DNA of 64,000 nt from Hyposmocoma kahamanoa (lineage: Eukaryota > Arthropoda > Insecta > Lepidoptera > Cosmopterigidae). Under the pieces are notes generated by a model, which was given only the letters and a program-made list of their open reading frames with translations, was not told where the DNA came from and did no database searches. Below are positions 32,072-44,122 of this stretch, piece after piece; within the stretch, counting starts at the first letter, position 1, and each line of letters begins with the position of its first letter. The translations under genes and the position numbers were made by a program. The stretch covers positions 7,330,012 to 7,394,011 of the forward strand of contig NW_020653993.1 of the NCBI RefSeq assembly GCF_003589595.1, read 5' to 3'.

Positions 32072-32372
32072 GTTTTCTTTGAAAGAGTTCGTCCAGGGAA
32101 GCACTGCCACCTTACCTATTTCTGCCGCCTAGCAGTAATGTTAGTATTACTGCGTTACGGTTTTGAAGGGTAAGTGAGGAGAAGGGTGCTGGTGACATTA
32201 CAGACACATGGGACTTGTCAACTTATGTCTCAGAGTGACGGGCGCAGTGACAGTGCTCCTCAGATCGTTGCGATTTAAAGCTCTGAGTGGCACTGCAACT
32301 TTTATGGACAGGCGTGCAGCTTACCATCAGGCACACGACTCGTTTCACACGAATCACTTGATGTTATAAAAA
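32072..32372 (+). repeat. SINE-like family A, near full length
   Basis: It starts TTTGAAAGAGTTCGTCCAGG and ends ATCACTTGATGTTATAAAAA. It retains all consensus blocks including GTGACGGGCGCAGTGACAGT. Confidence 0.85.
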
Positions 32373-32992
32373 AAATATTGTGTACTAACACTATCGTTCC
32401 TTAAAGTTTTAATTTTCTTTTGCTACAAGTTAATTTATTATTTTATGTATTTATTATTTATAATAATTCGATATTATACAAAATATTATTTCTCGTAACG
32501 GCTGTCCAATTTGCCATACAAATTTGTGGCGTATTTTTATGGTCTTTAAACGACAACTATCACTGAAAACTCATGGAAGAGGAATTGCATTAGAACGGTC
32601 GTTAGCATGATATATGTCGCAATTTTATCTGTAATTTCGTTCACGTCCATTGTTCAATTTTATTGAAGTATATTTAATATCTTTTGAAATCGTAAAACTA
32701 GAGCGATGACACGATTTTTGTGCCATAAACTGTTCTTCGTAAGCGATCCAGTCAATAGGGCCAATTGACGTCATATCACGAATACAGATTCATACAGCGC
32801 GCGATAGTGCCTTTGCGCTTATAGTTCACTCGAGAACTACGTCATTTCTTGTGACTGGCGATCTCAAGCTCATTTTATCGTATTCTATCGAATTTTCGTG
32901 CTGCTGTTTGTCACTTACCACAATTCATTAGTTCGCGCTTCAGTGCGTACAACTAATGACATTTTTATTTCAAATCCATTAAAAACTTTTAT

Positions 32993-33234
32993 TTCGTCTG
33001 TTTATAGGTAAAACCACATAAGTGACATTTCTACTAAATGTCTTTATAAAGCTATGGTAAAAAAAACCACTATCTTTCTGCAGGTGAAACTCAATAACAA
33101 AAAAGCTGTAAACTCAATAAGTGGTTTTATCTGCAAAAATATGGTGATTTTCTTACAACAGGTACATAATTTGGAGTTTAGTGGATTTGTGGAATGTCAC
33201 TTATGTATTTGAATTTTACCTTTAAGCAGACGAA
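32993..33234. mobile_element. Inverted-repeat MITE, 242 bp
   Basis: TTCGTCTGTTTATAGGTAAA and ACATAAGTGACATTT at the left pair with GAATGTCACTTATGT and TTTACCTTTAAGCAGACGAA at the right, giving arms of about 40 bp. No coding capacity; no convincing target duplication. Confidence 0.65.
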
Positions 33235-33544
33235 TTCAGACGTGATTAAATCTGTATACTTATAAACATTTGGGGAACTTATTTTTAGACGCAAAACTAG
33301 GTATTCTTAAACGTTTTATATTAGCGGAGGCTTCTAAGACGAAGTACCTTTTATGCCCCAGGTATTTATAATATAGTTTTATGTTTGCAAACGTTTCCAT
33401 TACAATTAAATACTGATTATTATTTAAATTGTAATCTCAATTAAGATTTTGTATTATAGTTTTATTATTTTTTAAAAATTTTTTCAGTTACTAAGTAGTA
33501 TAGATATCCTTGTTTTGTCATAATTTATTTAATATGTTTTATGT

Positions 33545-33845
33545 ATATAAGAGCGCTTACACACGGTAACTTTTAGCAGCGATGCAGTCGCTAATCGTCT
33601 ACCTTTACACACGCAAGCGATTTTAAGCTGCGATGCAAACGCGATACAAGCGCGCAATTGCATGGATACAAACGCGCGATTGCATTGCTACACTTGATTT
33701 ATAGGCGATTGCATCGATGCAATCGCGCGTTTGTATTGATGCAGTCGCGCGTTTGCATCGATGCAATCGCCTATAAAGCGCAAGTGTAGCAATGCAATCG
33801 CGCGTTTTACGAACGCGCCTTTGCATCGCAGTCGCACCTGTAGTA
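33545..33845. mobile_element. GC-rich, highly palindromic element
   Basis: Bases 33673-33696 are the exact complement of 33781-33804 (24 bp), and the inner segment TATAGGCGATTGCATCG pairs with CGATGCAATCGCCTATA. GCGATGCA/TGCATCGATGCA words recur throughout. Outer boundaries are estimated. A foldback transposon is the simplest reading. Confidence 0.65.
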
Positions 33846-33892
33846 TTATTTGGGATGGTGTTTCATATCATCGTAATAAGTGTTATTTGAAA

Positions 33893-34078
33893 CTGCCTAT
33901 GTGGCCGAACCTAACCATGCTGGTCAGCTACGCAGATGTCCCGGGTTCGATTCTCGGGCCGGGAGAAATATTTGTACTCGTGAGTTTGGATGTAATTTTG
34001 TGGTTGTCTATGTGTATGTCCATGGCACCCGCGACACAGGATTTTCCCTAGTGCTGGGCCATTAGTGTGTGCGTTATT
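33893..34078 (+). mobile_element. tRNA-headed SINE (family C)
   Basis: It starts CTGCCTATGTGGCCGAACC, has the B box GGGTTCGATTCTCGGGCCGG and ends GTGTGTGCGTTATTATTAT. A deletion in the body removes the TGTAGGCC block. Confidence 0.85.
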
Positions 34079-35039
34079 ATTATATTTTATTTAATTTTTA
34101 TAAATTTTCAATTTTCTGTTTGTCGTAACAATTTTTTGTTATAAGAAATGGAAGTAAACCTTAAACCGCTGCAATATGGTTGCTTCTTTTTTGGAGAACT
34201 AAGTAAACATCCCAAAATTTCTACGCTACTCGTAGTCGATAATCGCTCGTCGTCGTTCATTTAATGATTGCTAGATGGCACCACATTGATTAAACTTTCC
34301 ATATTCAAAGTTCGAAACGTCGTATCTTGCAATAATAGGTACGCATTGCACTTTCAACGATGTGCCAACAGGTTGAATTTAAATTAACAGTTCAGAATTT
34401 GTTACTTCTTTTTAAATTGAAACTAAGACCGACCATTTGCAAGATTTCCTAGTGTTTAAAATTATAAATGTGTAAGTTTTAGAGAAGGTAGTAATCAAGA
34501 CTTAAGACAACTTGCGTTGTATTTTTTCTTCTGTTGTTTTTAATGTCCGCAGTCACACTGACTACATTACCTGCAAGGAATTACTATGCGATTTACACTG
34601 TAATAAAGACATATGTGATCATACGTCAAAAGCATTACCATATGAAAGTCAGAAAATAATACAAACTACATAAAACATTTATGTGTAAGTAAAATTTTAC
34701 AACTTTCCTAAGTTATTGATTCATTCGTAGAATATTTAAACCTCGTTCCTGAAAAGTTATCATTTTGCAGACGTGACTTTATTACACTAAGAGTGCGATT
34801 CAATATAAATCCTTCTTTGAAATAAACGTCAAACTTTTCCCAATAATTGGCCACAAACGACGCATTGAATCCGACACTACGTGACGTGGACCATGGAAAT
34901 TCAATCACATTTTATGTCTCCCATAAAGAGTATTGGGTGATAAATACAACGTTGTCCAAGTGCCCATTTACGATATGTAATGAAACGGCCATCTATGGTA
35001 ATATTCTATTACACTTCATACCCTTTGTAGTTAGTAATA
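34079..35039. other. Intergenic, nothing recognised
   Basis: AT-rich sequence; the small frames at 34708-35062 on both strands are unsupported. A GTGATCATACGTCAAA word at about 34615 also occurs near 44271, perhaps from a shared repeat end. Confidence 0.35.
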
Positions 35040-35122
35040 AGGCCCTATCTGCAAAATTATAACTTTTCAGGAGAGTGGTTTAAAGATTCTACTAAAGAAA
35101 TTAATCAATAACTTTTTTAAGC
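35040..35122 (+). repeat. Interspersed repeat family F
   Basis: It reads ATCTGCAAAATTATAACTTT, CAGGAGAGTGGTTTAAAGAT and AATCAATAACTTTTTTAAG. See 30066-30172. Confidence 0.5.
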
Positions 35123-35514
35123 GTGTGGGGGGGAGGAACACCGGGGGAAGAGGGACTTGAAGTGTTAACTCATAATCTAAAGAGTTTGGTAGCACTATAG
35201 TCTCTCAGTCGATGAGACAAATTAGTTTAAACTATTTCAAATAGATGTCACTACGATGCTCCAAATTCAAACAGTGGAAGAACGAATTTGACAGTTGTGA
35301 AATCTAATACTGTCTTTATAATCATACCGTTCATCTTTCTCTTCTCCCCATCTTTTGGAACGTAAGTATTAAATTTAGCTTAATGATTATTAAAACATGG
35401 TTAAAACGTGTAAAGCTGATAAACTAAGGCAAGTTTAGTGTACTTCAAAATTCCTATAAGTCTTTATCTGTTCTTCCTAGAGTAATTTGTTTTATGTCAC
35501 TAGTTGGTTCAACT

Positions 35515-35936
35515 TTAAACTCCGCATGCGTTTGGTCCGTTTGGACCCAGCATTATGCTCAAAACTGAAGTCCTTTGAGATGTGGCTGTACAGAGATATG
35601 CTTGGCATATTGTGGGTACAAAAAGTTACCAATGTTGAGGTTCTTCGTCGAATAAGAAACAAGTTGGAAATACTCAGAACTGTAAAGGAAGCTGCAGTAT
35701 TTTGGCCACGTAATGAGGGGCAATAGATACCGGATTCTTCAACTAATGCAGGGAAAAATACAAGGAAAGCGTAGTCGAGGCAAAACGAAAACCTCGTGGT
35801 TGAAGAATCTGAGAGACTGGTTCCATCATAGCACACATTCCCTCTTTCGTGCGGCATACGGCAGTTTAAAAAATGAGAATAGCCGTGATGGTCGCCAACC
35901 TTCGAAGATAAGCGGCACACTAAAAAGAAGAAGCTA
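35515..35936 (+). pseudogene. LINE reverse-transcriptase C-terminal fragment
   Basis: Plus-strand frames give KLKSFEMWLYRDMLGILW, VTNVEVLRRIRNKLEILRTV, then (after a frame change) YRILQLMQGKIQGKRSRGKT, SWLKNLRDWF and LFRAAYGSL. This is the familiar C-terminal region of a non-LTR element common in insects. The 184-codon minus-strand frame over the same bases is a shadow. Confidence 0.7.
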
Positions 35937-36424
35937 GTTGGTATTATTTTTATCACTTTCATGAAAACAGCACTTTCACTGATCATACCTTTTATCACAC
36001 GTGACTTTATTGTACCCAGATATATAAGGACTGTTACGTCCATCATTAATTTATTTCATGTCAACATGTGTCTTTAATACTTTATCGGATACGTCCTCTA
36101 TCGAATATGGGCACAGGTGTGATTCTTCAAACCAATTTGTTAGCATTGGTTCTATTGTATCGTTACTAAAGACGTTCTGACGTTTCTTACTACATGCTTA
36201 AGAAGGTCTTACTCTTTGGAACACTTGATATGATCATATCGAGTTGTGTAATTCCATGCAAAACGTAGCAGCGCTTGTATGTGTGCATGCTCGTCGCGCG
36301 CCGTGTACTGACGCACACACTCGTACAATCTCGCGGTACTCTCGCATTACATAGGGTTGTCCCACCTTTTTCTATAGAGTCGAAGCTTTTAGTCGTTAGT
36401 ATTTACTATATATTGTGTTTAAGT

Positions 36425-36705
36425 TTCATATAATCTGAGTACAGAGTACTAAAAAAACCGACCTTCAAAGTTCGTGGAATTACGTCTATTTGCCAAGTTT
36501 TATTGAAATCGGTTACTGGAAAGTGCGCGAAATCGGATTCATTCCCTAGTTTGCCACCCTTAGATGTGGAATATTTTCTTCAAATTTAAATGAAATCACT
36601 ACTGAGGTATCCTCTCTCCAACAAAAAATAGTCATCAATCGGTTCACAAATGCTTAACATACATTCAAAAACATACAGTCGAATTTAGAACCTCGTCTTT
36701 TTTAA
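36425..36705 (+). repeat. Interspersed repeat family B, longest copy
   Basis: It includes ATAATCTGAGTACAGAGTAC, a run of A then CCGACCTTCAAAG, GTTTGCCACCCTTAGATGTG, and the AGTCGAATTTAGAACCTCG end. Because it is the most complete, it best defines the family order. Confidence 0.65.
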
Positions 36706-36913
36706 AAAATGACATATATATTTTCCCTTCTCCAAATGCCCTGTTGTTGAATTTTAATGTAGCGAATATTCTGAATGGCGAAAATAATTTTAGTAAACAG
36801 TCTTGAGGAAAACATGAGCAAAGAGGTGTAATATCAGTTTTTATTATTTCCAAAACAGTACTTGGTGGCTGATCATCATCAGGGAATTGTGTTAATTACT
36901 TGTGAATGCTTTT

Positions 36914-37265
36914 TTAATTCTTAGATATAATAATTAAAAGGTTCTGGTGAGACTTTCGGCCCGCCATAAATTGCGCGATTTCGATGAAAAAGTCGTCGTT
37001 CAGGCGTGTGTGCGACAGCTCTTTGGGCGCTTGTTCCGCCGGCGTTACAGTCACGTATCGTGTGACCTTGAGCGAGTGACGGAGCCCTCGAACTAACTTA
37101 AAACTAGCTTCCATAAAACTCACCGACTTCTTATTGAGTTGTTATTATCGAGTGCACGGTATAATAGTAAATCGATAAAAGTTTTAATGGCGTTAACTTG
37201 GCTCCGAATTCGGGACCTAGCTTCAGTAACCGCGGCGAAAGCTTGGAAAAAACGGAGTCGCGCTT
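36914..37265 (-). pseudogene. Gene-like frame of unknown identity, apparently frameshifted
   Basis: On the minus strand 37265-37130 reads FFQAFAAVTEARSRIRSQVN and TFIDLLLYRALDNNNSIRSR without stops. After a change of frame near AGTCGGTGAGTTTT it continues FMEASFKLVRGLRHSLKVTR, KELSHTRLNDDFFIEIAQFM and AGRKSHQNLLI to a stop at 36914. Codons are markedly GC-richer than the surroundings and both halves look coding. The junction contains GTGAGT, which could be a donor, but no acceptor follows, so a 1-nt loss is the simpler reading. It may be a pseudogene or an unfamiliar transposon protein. Confidence 0.45.
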
Positions 37266-38384
37266 TTTTAAAATTTTTTTAAGACAAAATGTCGCATATT
37301 TTCTTATATATTGTTTTTCCTCTTCAAAATCAAAACCTTTCGTTAGGTAACATTAATAACATGATCTTAATTGCAGTGCTTACCATTTTATGGTACATTA
37401 ACTTTATGGGCAAAAACTACACTGGGTGAAGTTATTTATCAAACCTCTTCGTGCGTCACGTGTAGTCATACATATTAGGACCATGAAGCAGGTTGTTACA
37501 ATAAAATTCAAGATTTTGGTTGTCTCCTATTATTCTTTCCAACATAATCTGTTTTTTATATTTAATATTTATATCGAAGGAAATAGAGTTAGGCCGCCCG
37601 TACAATTCTGCCGGTCTGGGCTATACTAAATGAACCAATTACATGCCATGGACTTTCAAAATTGTGAGTAACTAAATGGTTGAACCCGACTTGTCAGCAT
37701 GCATTAACACCGCATCCGTACTAAATAACTCACAGATTTCCATATGGATAAATTTGCCGTGGCATGCTGATGATACCCTATATAAAAAAAGTTTGACATT
37801 GCTATGCTGCTGATGATGAGTGCTGATGTTGAGTTCAACCCAAACAAAAGCGAGCCTAAGCGAAAGCCATTTCAGTACTAACCTACCATGTTTTCTCAGC
37901 CATGAAGATTACAAACTTAACTTTGACGATGGATGGAAACAAGTTTAGTTTTAGTCTCGTATAAGTTTAAAACCTTTGGTTGAGTTTTAAGAAGTCTTTA
38001 TTGTCCCCATTTAGGAACATAACCATTTTATATATTTTCTACAAAAAAGATTTTCCAATACAAATGATACTACAACAGAGAAATACAATTGAAGCGGCTT
38101 TAGTATCGGTGCGCGTGAATGAATTTTCACACATTTCCATTGTGCAAAATGTGAAGATTGATAATCTGTTATTACGTCACTGAACCTTTTCCGTGTTGCA
38201 GAATACGTTAAATTCGAATTTCTTTGAACTATTTATTTACCACATACAACAATAGAAAACAGAACATAACACTATCAAACAGAAAAGAACAGGCTTAGGG
38301 TAATTCTAGCGCCACGTAGTACTGATTTTCAGCCTGGCTTTGTTGACTAATTTGTGCAATTTAATTTAATTAAAATCAAAATCA
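37266..38384. other. Intergenic, nothing recognised
   Basis: AT-rich sequence with only short unsupported frames (37426-37629, 37980-38183). Confidence 0.35.
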
Positions 38385-38520
38385 AAGGTATCTTTATTTC
38401 GTAGGTTTACCAAATTACTGTAAGGTAAGCAAACTCTAGAATTAATAAATTTGTGACATCGTGAAGATGGATATCAAGAACAACTAGTTTATTTTTATTC
38501 CCCTTATTAATCTTATTAGT
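38385..38520 (-). pseudogene. LINE C-terminal fragment with 3' end
   Basis: The minus strand reads NKNKLVVLDIHLHDVTN, like the fragment at 3176-3340, then ends with an AATAAAGATACCTTTGATTT tail typical of a LINE 3' UTR. Confidence 0.55.
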
Positions 38521-39126
38521 ATGTCTGTCACTATTTTTCATAAAGAGACCATTACTATTATTCTTATCTCTCGTAGACACTCAGGAGCCCAGATTGTAAA
38601 TTGTCCTAATAGCACATGTTTGTGGTATAAAAATTCTATGAATATCGGCAACACCCCCAAAGCAAAATTGCCACTATGGAAGTAACTAAAGAAAATCGCC
38701 TCGCTGTTTCTGTTTGATAGTATTCGTATTTGTTTAAATCGCTTAATTGACATTAGACAACGAGTATTACAATGTCAATTACATTTATATATAGGTGACA
38801 GAATATTAGTAGTAGCACGAGGACATATTTATCCTTTTGGTCCTACCAATAGGAGCACAAGGACATAATTATTGGTAGTACCAGTAGGAGCATGAGGAAA
38901 CGGCCATTATCGCTGACTTAGTGTAAGCAACAAAAAACAAATTTTACAGGATAATTTTTTTAAAATATTTATTTACATTTGAATGTGATGCTAAATTGAA
39001 TTTTAATGCACAGGGTATAATTGTTAAATGTGCCCAGGCGGTTATTCCTTAAATATAAGAGATATTAAAAAGCTTTAAACTGATATCAAAAGTATACGTT
39101 ACTTAATGAATGAGTGGATATCAATA

Positions 39127-39355
39127 CCGTGCCTGAGAAGCATTACATTGTAAGTGCCATTTTTGTAATTTTATAGGGGACGCGATTTTGTGTCGAAATG
39201 CAGCATGTACAACATTTAGAATGGCTTGAAATAAAACTAATTGAGTTTTAATAACATTTCGAACTGCCTTAATTGTCGTACAAACACAACACAAAATCGC
39301 TTCCCCCGTAAAATTACAAAAATGGCGCTTACAGTGTAATGCTCCTCAGGTACGG
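39127..39355. mobile_element. Inverted-repeat MITE with arms of about 65 bp
   Basis: The left arm (CCGTGCCTGAGAAGCATTAC, CCATTTTTGTAATTTTATAG, CGCGATTTTGTGT) pairs with the right arm (ACACAAAATCGC, CCCGTAAAATTACAAAAATG, GTAATGCTCCTCAGGTACGG). The centre is about 95 bp. No coding capacity. Confidence 0.7.
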
Positions 39356-39663
39356 AATAACTTTTTAAAAATAAAACTAGAAATGTCCAAAATTTTAACA
39401 TTATACGTTCTCATACAATGATATTATACTTGTAAACAATTATGCTCACTGTTCTCATACATTTAATATGACTTTCGTAGAGAGGCTTGTGTTTTCCTAC
39501 TGTAAGAGGTAACAATAAGTTAACTAATAACAAAACTGCTATAAATAAAGTAATAAAACTATCTTCTAAAACTGAATAAAAATATAACGTAATAAGTGTG
39601 AGTTGTTCATAAAAATTAATAAAATTGGTCAAATTATTTTTAGTGCTGATCGACCCAGTTTCA

Positions 39664-39800
39664 TAAAAGGATCAATTCATTGTAAGAGACGAAAAAAATC
39701 GGGACAGCAGAAGTGGGTCAAATTTAATAATTAATTTATTTAAACATTTTATTACATTTGATCTACTTCTGCTGTTTTTTATAAAACAATTGATTCTAAA
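39664..39800. repeat. Inverted-repeat element
   Basis: GACAGCAGAAGTGGGTCAAA pairs with TTTGATCTACTTCTGCTGTT, and AAGGATCAATT pairs with a segment about AATTGATTCT. Probably a small MITE. Confidence 0.5.
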
Positions 39801-40499
39801 GAATAACCGGCACTATCCTTAAAAATCTGTGCCATAAGCGCTATCTAGTTGATTTGTGTGTTTTCACTAGCTTTTATGAATTGCAGCTTTAGTAAGCCCA
39901 AATTAGTACAAAAATAGCTATTATACAAAGGGTACAAATAGGGTACTGTTTCAAGACTTATTGGCGTAATTATTTATATTCCTATGTCAATATATGAAGG
40001 TAGATAGAACGATTTGTGAAGTATGTTCGCTTTTGTAACCGGAGTAATAGATTGTAAGTCTTACACAGTTCACCATAAAATATCAAAAGGGCAGTTAACA
40101 ATGATGTAGAATAAAAGAACCGCTAATTTTATTTTCACATACTCAGAGGATCATCCCCATGAGACGTAACACTATTTGTATTAAATAATCTACGCTGTTA
40201 TACTTCTGATCTAGAAGGTATGACACGCACCCATAGATAACTGTACAGTCATTCTTGGCATGGATTTTAATAAACAACTCAAGGGTGGTGTCTCATAACC
40301 CCCCCCCCCACTTGCTATCGTCAGACGTTAAGCTATCACGGGGGGATTCTCGTAATAACAAGTGCAAGTTGGCAAAACTAATTTATATTTTCCAGCGTTT
40401 GCGTCGCATAGTTTTAATCTACGGATTTAAGTTTATTATGAACGCGAATTCTCCTAGAGACGTTATATTTCATATATTTTTATGCTATCTAAGGGACTT

Positions 40500-40705
40500 T
40501 CTTATCGACTTATTGAGCTATCTCAAAGGATTAGCAAGTTGAAGTGGCAGTGGGCAGGGCACATAGCTCGTAGAACTGATGGCCGCTGGGGTAGAAGGGT
40601 TCTTGAATGGAGACTACGAACCGGACGGCGCTCAGTGGGACGGCTCCCTGCTAGATGGACGGATGACCTGGTAAGGGCGGCTGGTCTGGCAACCTTTGGG
40701 GGAAG
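40500..40705 (+). pseudogene. RTE-like LINE C-terminal fragment
   Basis: The frame reads LSQRISKLKWQWAGHIARRT, DGRWGRRVLEWRLRTGRRSV, GRLPARWTDDLVRAAG and then leaves the family. It is the least damaged of the RTE-like ends here but has neither the upstream domain nor the AYVQQWT end. Confidence 0.75.
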
Positions 40706-40964
40706 TATATGTTTCGGCGGCTGTAACAACGTTTATAATTAAATTCTCCAAAGAAAAGAGTATAAAATTTTTATTAAACTGTGACGTGCTAACGCTAATA
40801 TTCGATTTTGATATCGAGTCATGACCGCCGACTTATCGTAAGGGACATTTTTACCTAAATGTGTTTTTTATTGCAAATGATATTTGAAATTGTAACGGAC
40901 AAGGACGCGTCGACTGTTCTCGCCAAAATTACATCAAAGAGGAATTACTTAGGTACATTTATGC

Positions 40965-41030
40965 TTGTCGGCAGAAATAGGCAGTACTTCTCACGATAAA
41001 TTCTTTCACAAAGAGCTGCTATTGAAATGT
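40965..41030 (-). repeat. SINE-like family A fragment, inverted
   Basis: Only the head remains: GTCGGCAGAAATAGGCAGTA, then AATTCTTTCACAAAGAGCTG. A family D-like ATCGCGTATATTTGTTTTTT follows directly. Confidence 0.55.
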
Positions 41031-41261
41031 AAATCGCGTATATTTGTTTTTTCATGAAAAAACTGACTTATTTTTATCGAACAACACAAAGAAAAATGTA
41101 TGCCGTCAGCGCCACCTGTGAGGTACTTACTCGTATAGAAGTTTCATCTTCGTCCAGTCAGATCGAAGGATCTTTTTGTCTCAATAATAATAACAAACAA
41201 GTAGAGTAAATAAAAAAATAAATGAACATCATGGTACTATAATTGTAACTTTCATTGAAAA

Positions 41262-41785
41262 AAAAAACCGACCTCAAACGTTTACTTATCGGCTTTTTTC
41301 GATTTCCATGGGATCCCCTCATCACATTCTGATTTCTTGGTGACAATGGGACTGTTACGGACTTCTTTTGTACGTTTTATACTTATTTCTGGTTGTCTTG
41401 GTGACGGTGATTTGTTGATTACATGTATTGTGACAAGTGAAATGTTGACTTTTGTTTGCGGAAAAGATTTTTTTGAAATTTCTGACAGCCGAAACGAACC
41501 CAGCACAGCAACAGAACCTTTTCAAACAAAAAAGAATTTTTAAAATCAGTCCAAAATTGACGGAGAAATCGGTAAGTACTCTGACATGCTTCTAAAATTT
41601 GAGGATTTTCCTCGATTTCCATGGATCCCCTCATCAGAGTCTAACTTGCTGACAATGAGACCGCCACGATTGTGCACCTTTTCAAACAAAAAATAAAGAA
41701 TTTTCAAAATCGCTCCACATCGGTCCAAATCGGAAAACATACATATAACCGAACGTATAACCTCCTTCTTTCGGTTAAAAAACAT
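41262..41785 (-). repeat. Interspersed repeat family E, inverted
   Basis: It mirrors 24565-25025: GATTTCCATGGGATCCCCTC and TTCTTGGTGACAATGGGACT recur, the second half repeating the motif (GATTTCCATGGATCCCCTCA at about 41613). So this copy holds a partial internal duplication. Confidence 0.55.
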
Positions 41786-42097
41786 GATATTCAATGAAAT
41801 GAATATTACTTACTTTAAAATTTAATTCATTTAGAAGTGAAGTGCTTAATTGAAAATACGTTGCCGTGGAAAATTAGCTAGATGCAAGTTCTGACAGTTG
41901 GGATAGGGATGATATATGGGATAGCTGATTGCCTCCATAGTAAAAGTTGTTCAATTTAATAGGTGGTGTCACCCCCGTTCGAGATTAAGGCAATTAAGAT
42001 AACCCAGACGTTGACGCCAATATCAATTACATTTGTTATTATCATTGATCCAAAACTCGAGTAACACAGTAGAAAATTCTTTCGATCTTCTTGTTTA

Positions 42098-42364
42098 TGA
42101 TGTCATGTGAAGGGACGAACAAGTTGTGCGCGTAGTGTGAAGCGACATGCCTGTCTTAGCAGTTGTAGTGCCACTCCGAGCTTTAAATCGCAAAGATCTG
42201 AGGGCCATAAGTTGCACGTCTCATGCACCTGTAATTTCACCAGCACCCTTACCCTTCAAAACTGGAACACAGTAATGCTTACATTACTAATTGGCGGCAG
42301 AAATGGGTAAGGTGGCTGTACTTCCCCGGATGAACTCTTCAACAAAAAGCTCTTCTGCTAACAA
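42098..42364 (-). repeat. SINE-like family A, inverted
   Basis: It starts ATGTGAAGGGACGAACAAGT and ends AAAGCTCTTCTGCTA; the TGACGGGCGCAG region is deleted. Confidence 0.8.
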
Positions 42365-42447
42365 ATCTTTCAGGACCAGTGTCTTTTGCTTTGCCGGGGC
42401 CACCACTTTTAACCAACTGAGCTATAGACTTGGTCAGCATTTATTTT

Positions 42448-42642
42448 TATGATACTAAGCAACGTGACGAACAAATCGTACGCCTGATGGTAAGCGACAC
42501 GCCTGACCATAATCGTTGCAATGCTAGTCAGAGCTTTAAATCACAAAGATTTGAGGGGCACTGCCGCTACGCCCATCACCCTGAGACATAAGTTGACAAG
42601 TCCTATGTGCCTGTAATTTCACCAGCACCCTTACCCCACAAA
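42448..42642 (-). repeat. SINE-like family A, inverted, second adjacent copy
   Basis: It starts ATGATACTAAGCAACGTGAC and ends CAGCACCCTTACCCCACA. It lies only about 85 bp from the previous copy but differs in its deletions, so the two are independent insertions. Confidence 0.8.
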
Positions 42643-42771
42643 AAAGGGATCTTGCGAATTTTTTTATGTGTTTGTTACAGGTGAAGCACCTTTGAAGTTA
42701 CTCACTCAATCGTTTATTGTCTGACTCGGTCTGTAGCTCAATGAACAGGTTAAAAGTCCGCAGTAACAGAT

Positions 42772-43000
42772 CCCCACACTAGCTAGTCTTTTGAGCGTCA
42801 GCATCTTGCCAACAAACGCACAACGTTGACACGGGGCGTCCGCGCAGCGGCGCGGCTGGGCGACTAGGGAATAGTTCCGAACGTCGGGTATAATCCGCAA
42901 TGGCGCTGCGTCGCCGCCGCGCGGACGTCATCATGTCGACACTGTGGCCGCTGAGCGTGCGTTGGCAAGACGCTGAAGCTCAAAAGACGCTAGTGTGGGG
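42772..43000. mobile_element. GC-rich MITE with arms of about 45 bp
   Basis: CCCCACACTAGCTAGTCTTT at the left pairs with AAAGACGCTAGTGTGGGG at the right, and CATCTTGCCAACAAACGCAC with GTGCGTTGGCAAGACG. The core is very CpG-rich (GTCCGCGCAGCGGCGCGGC). No target duplication is evident. Confidence 0.7.
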
Positions 43001-43610
43001 GGTTTCTTAGATTTCGAGCCCAGTCATATCGTAGGATTTTTTCTGTGGGAGCGATCTTTATCAATAATAATATCAAACTGGAGGGTTTTCTCAAAAAATA
43101 TATGTATACAAATTATGCTAAAAAAACATCATGATAGAAATATTTATTACATAAACATACGAAATACACACGAAAAACAAAGAACTTTTTGCGCGAAGCG
43201 ATTTGAAAACAGGAGAATGTTTTTTTTTGTCTCCACAAACAAGACTGGCGGTACATACGGTTGATTTTAAATAATAATAATAGGCAATTTTAACATAAAA
43301 TAACATTAAAATTACTTAATTTACAATGTGTTAGGCCATATTAAATAACTCTTTTATGTGGAACTGTTTACGTTTTTAGAATAAGTTTCCGGAGCATATA
43401 TTAAGATTATCATTTCCTAAGTTTAAAAACTACTTTAAACATATTTTAATATGAAAAGTCATTTAACAAAATTGAAGACGACATGTTAGATAAAGATGAA
43501 TGAAAATATGACATGGCTCTAGATTCCACGAAAATTTGATTCAAAGTGTATTCCATAGCATTTAGTTTATTAGAAAAAGCAATCCCTAGAGTTTCTTGCT
43601 CGCTTAAAAG

Positions 43611-44122
43611 CATCGAGTATATAACCAGAAATAGAGACGAAATAAGGACCATATATTCCTGGTAACACGTTAGGGATACAACTCTTACAAATATCAACTC
43701 TCGTTTGCACTGACATATAGACAGGCCAACTACTGACCTGTGTGTACGTCTCCGTATATTCCAAAAAATATTCTGTATTTATTGTAATAAAGATAATATC
43801 TCTAACAATGCCGTGCTGTTCTATTCGGTGGTGTGGGAAAAACAGCAAAACATCTAATTACAAAACAAACGGAATCACATTTCATCGGTAATTAAATATT
43901 AAATATGTAATTTTGCGATTTTCGTCCATTATAGGAAAGCTCAAGTTAACTGGTCGATTTGAAGTGAAAAAGTTGACGACACCCTTTGTTGATGATACCC
44001 GTCAATTGTTTCGAACTCGGGCTAGTCAGTCGGAGCGCAGTTGTCACAGTAATGATATGGCAGAATAGTTTTCAAACAAATTAAATAACATTTCGTCTCT
44101 ATTTCTGGTTATATACTCAATG
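43611..44122 (+). mobile_element. Non-autonomous P-superfamily transposon, subfamily 2, copy 1
   Basis: Terminal inverted repeats begin CATCGAGTATATAACCAGAA and mirror TTCTGGTTATATACTCAATG; they match over about 30 bp. The 8-bp direct repeat CTTAAAAG flanks the element exactly (43603-43610 and 44123-44130). A THAP-like first exon is at 43808-43887. The 512-bp element has no catalytic region. The copy at 52520-53036 shares both ends and most of the interior. Confidence 0.72.
43808..43887 (+). CDS. THAP zinc-finger first exon inside the P-type element
   Basis: The ATG opens MPCCSIRWCGKNSKTSNYK and ends GITFHR before a GTAATT donor. The Cys pair followed by C, then the FHR motif, is how THAP domains start. 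The frame is intact through this exon, but no downstream exon is present, so it cannot give a complete THAP domain unless it is spliced to outside sequence. Confidence 0.5.

Noticed and set aside
35492..36046. 184-codon minus-strand frame
   Set aside because: It overlaps the LINE reverse-transcriptase fragment that reads convincingly on the plus strand; the minus frame is a shadow.
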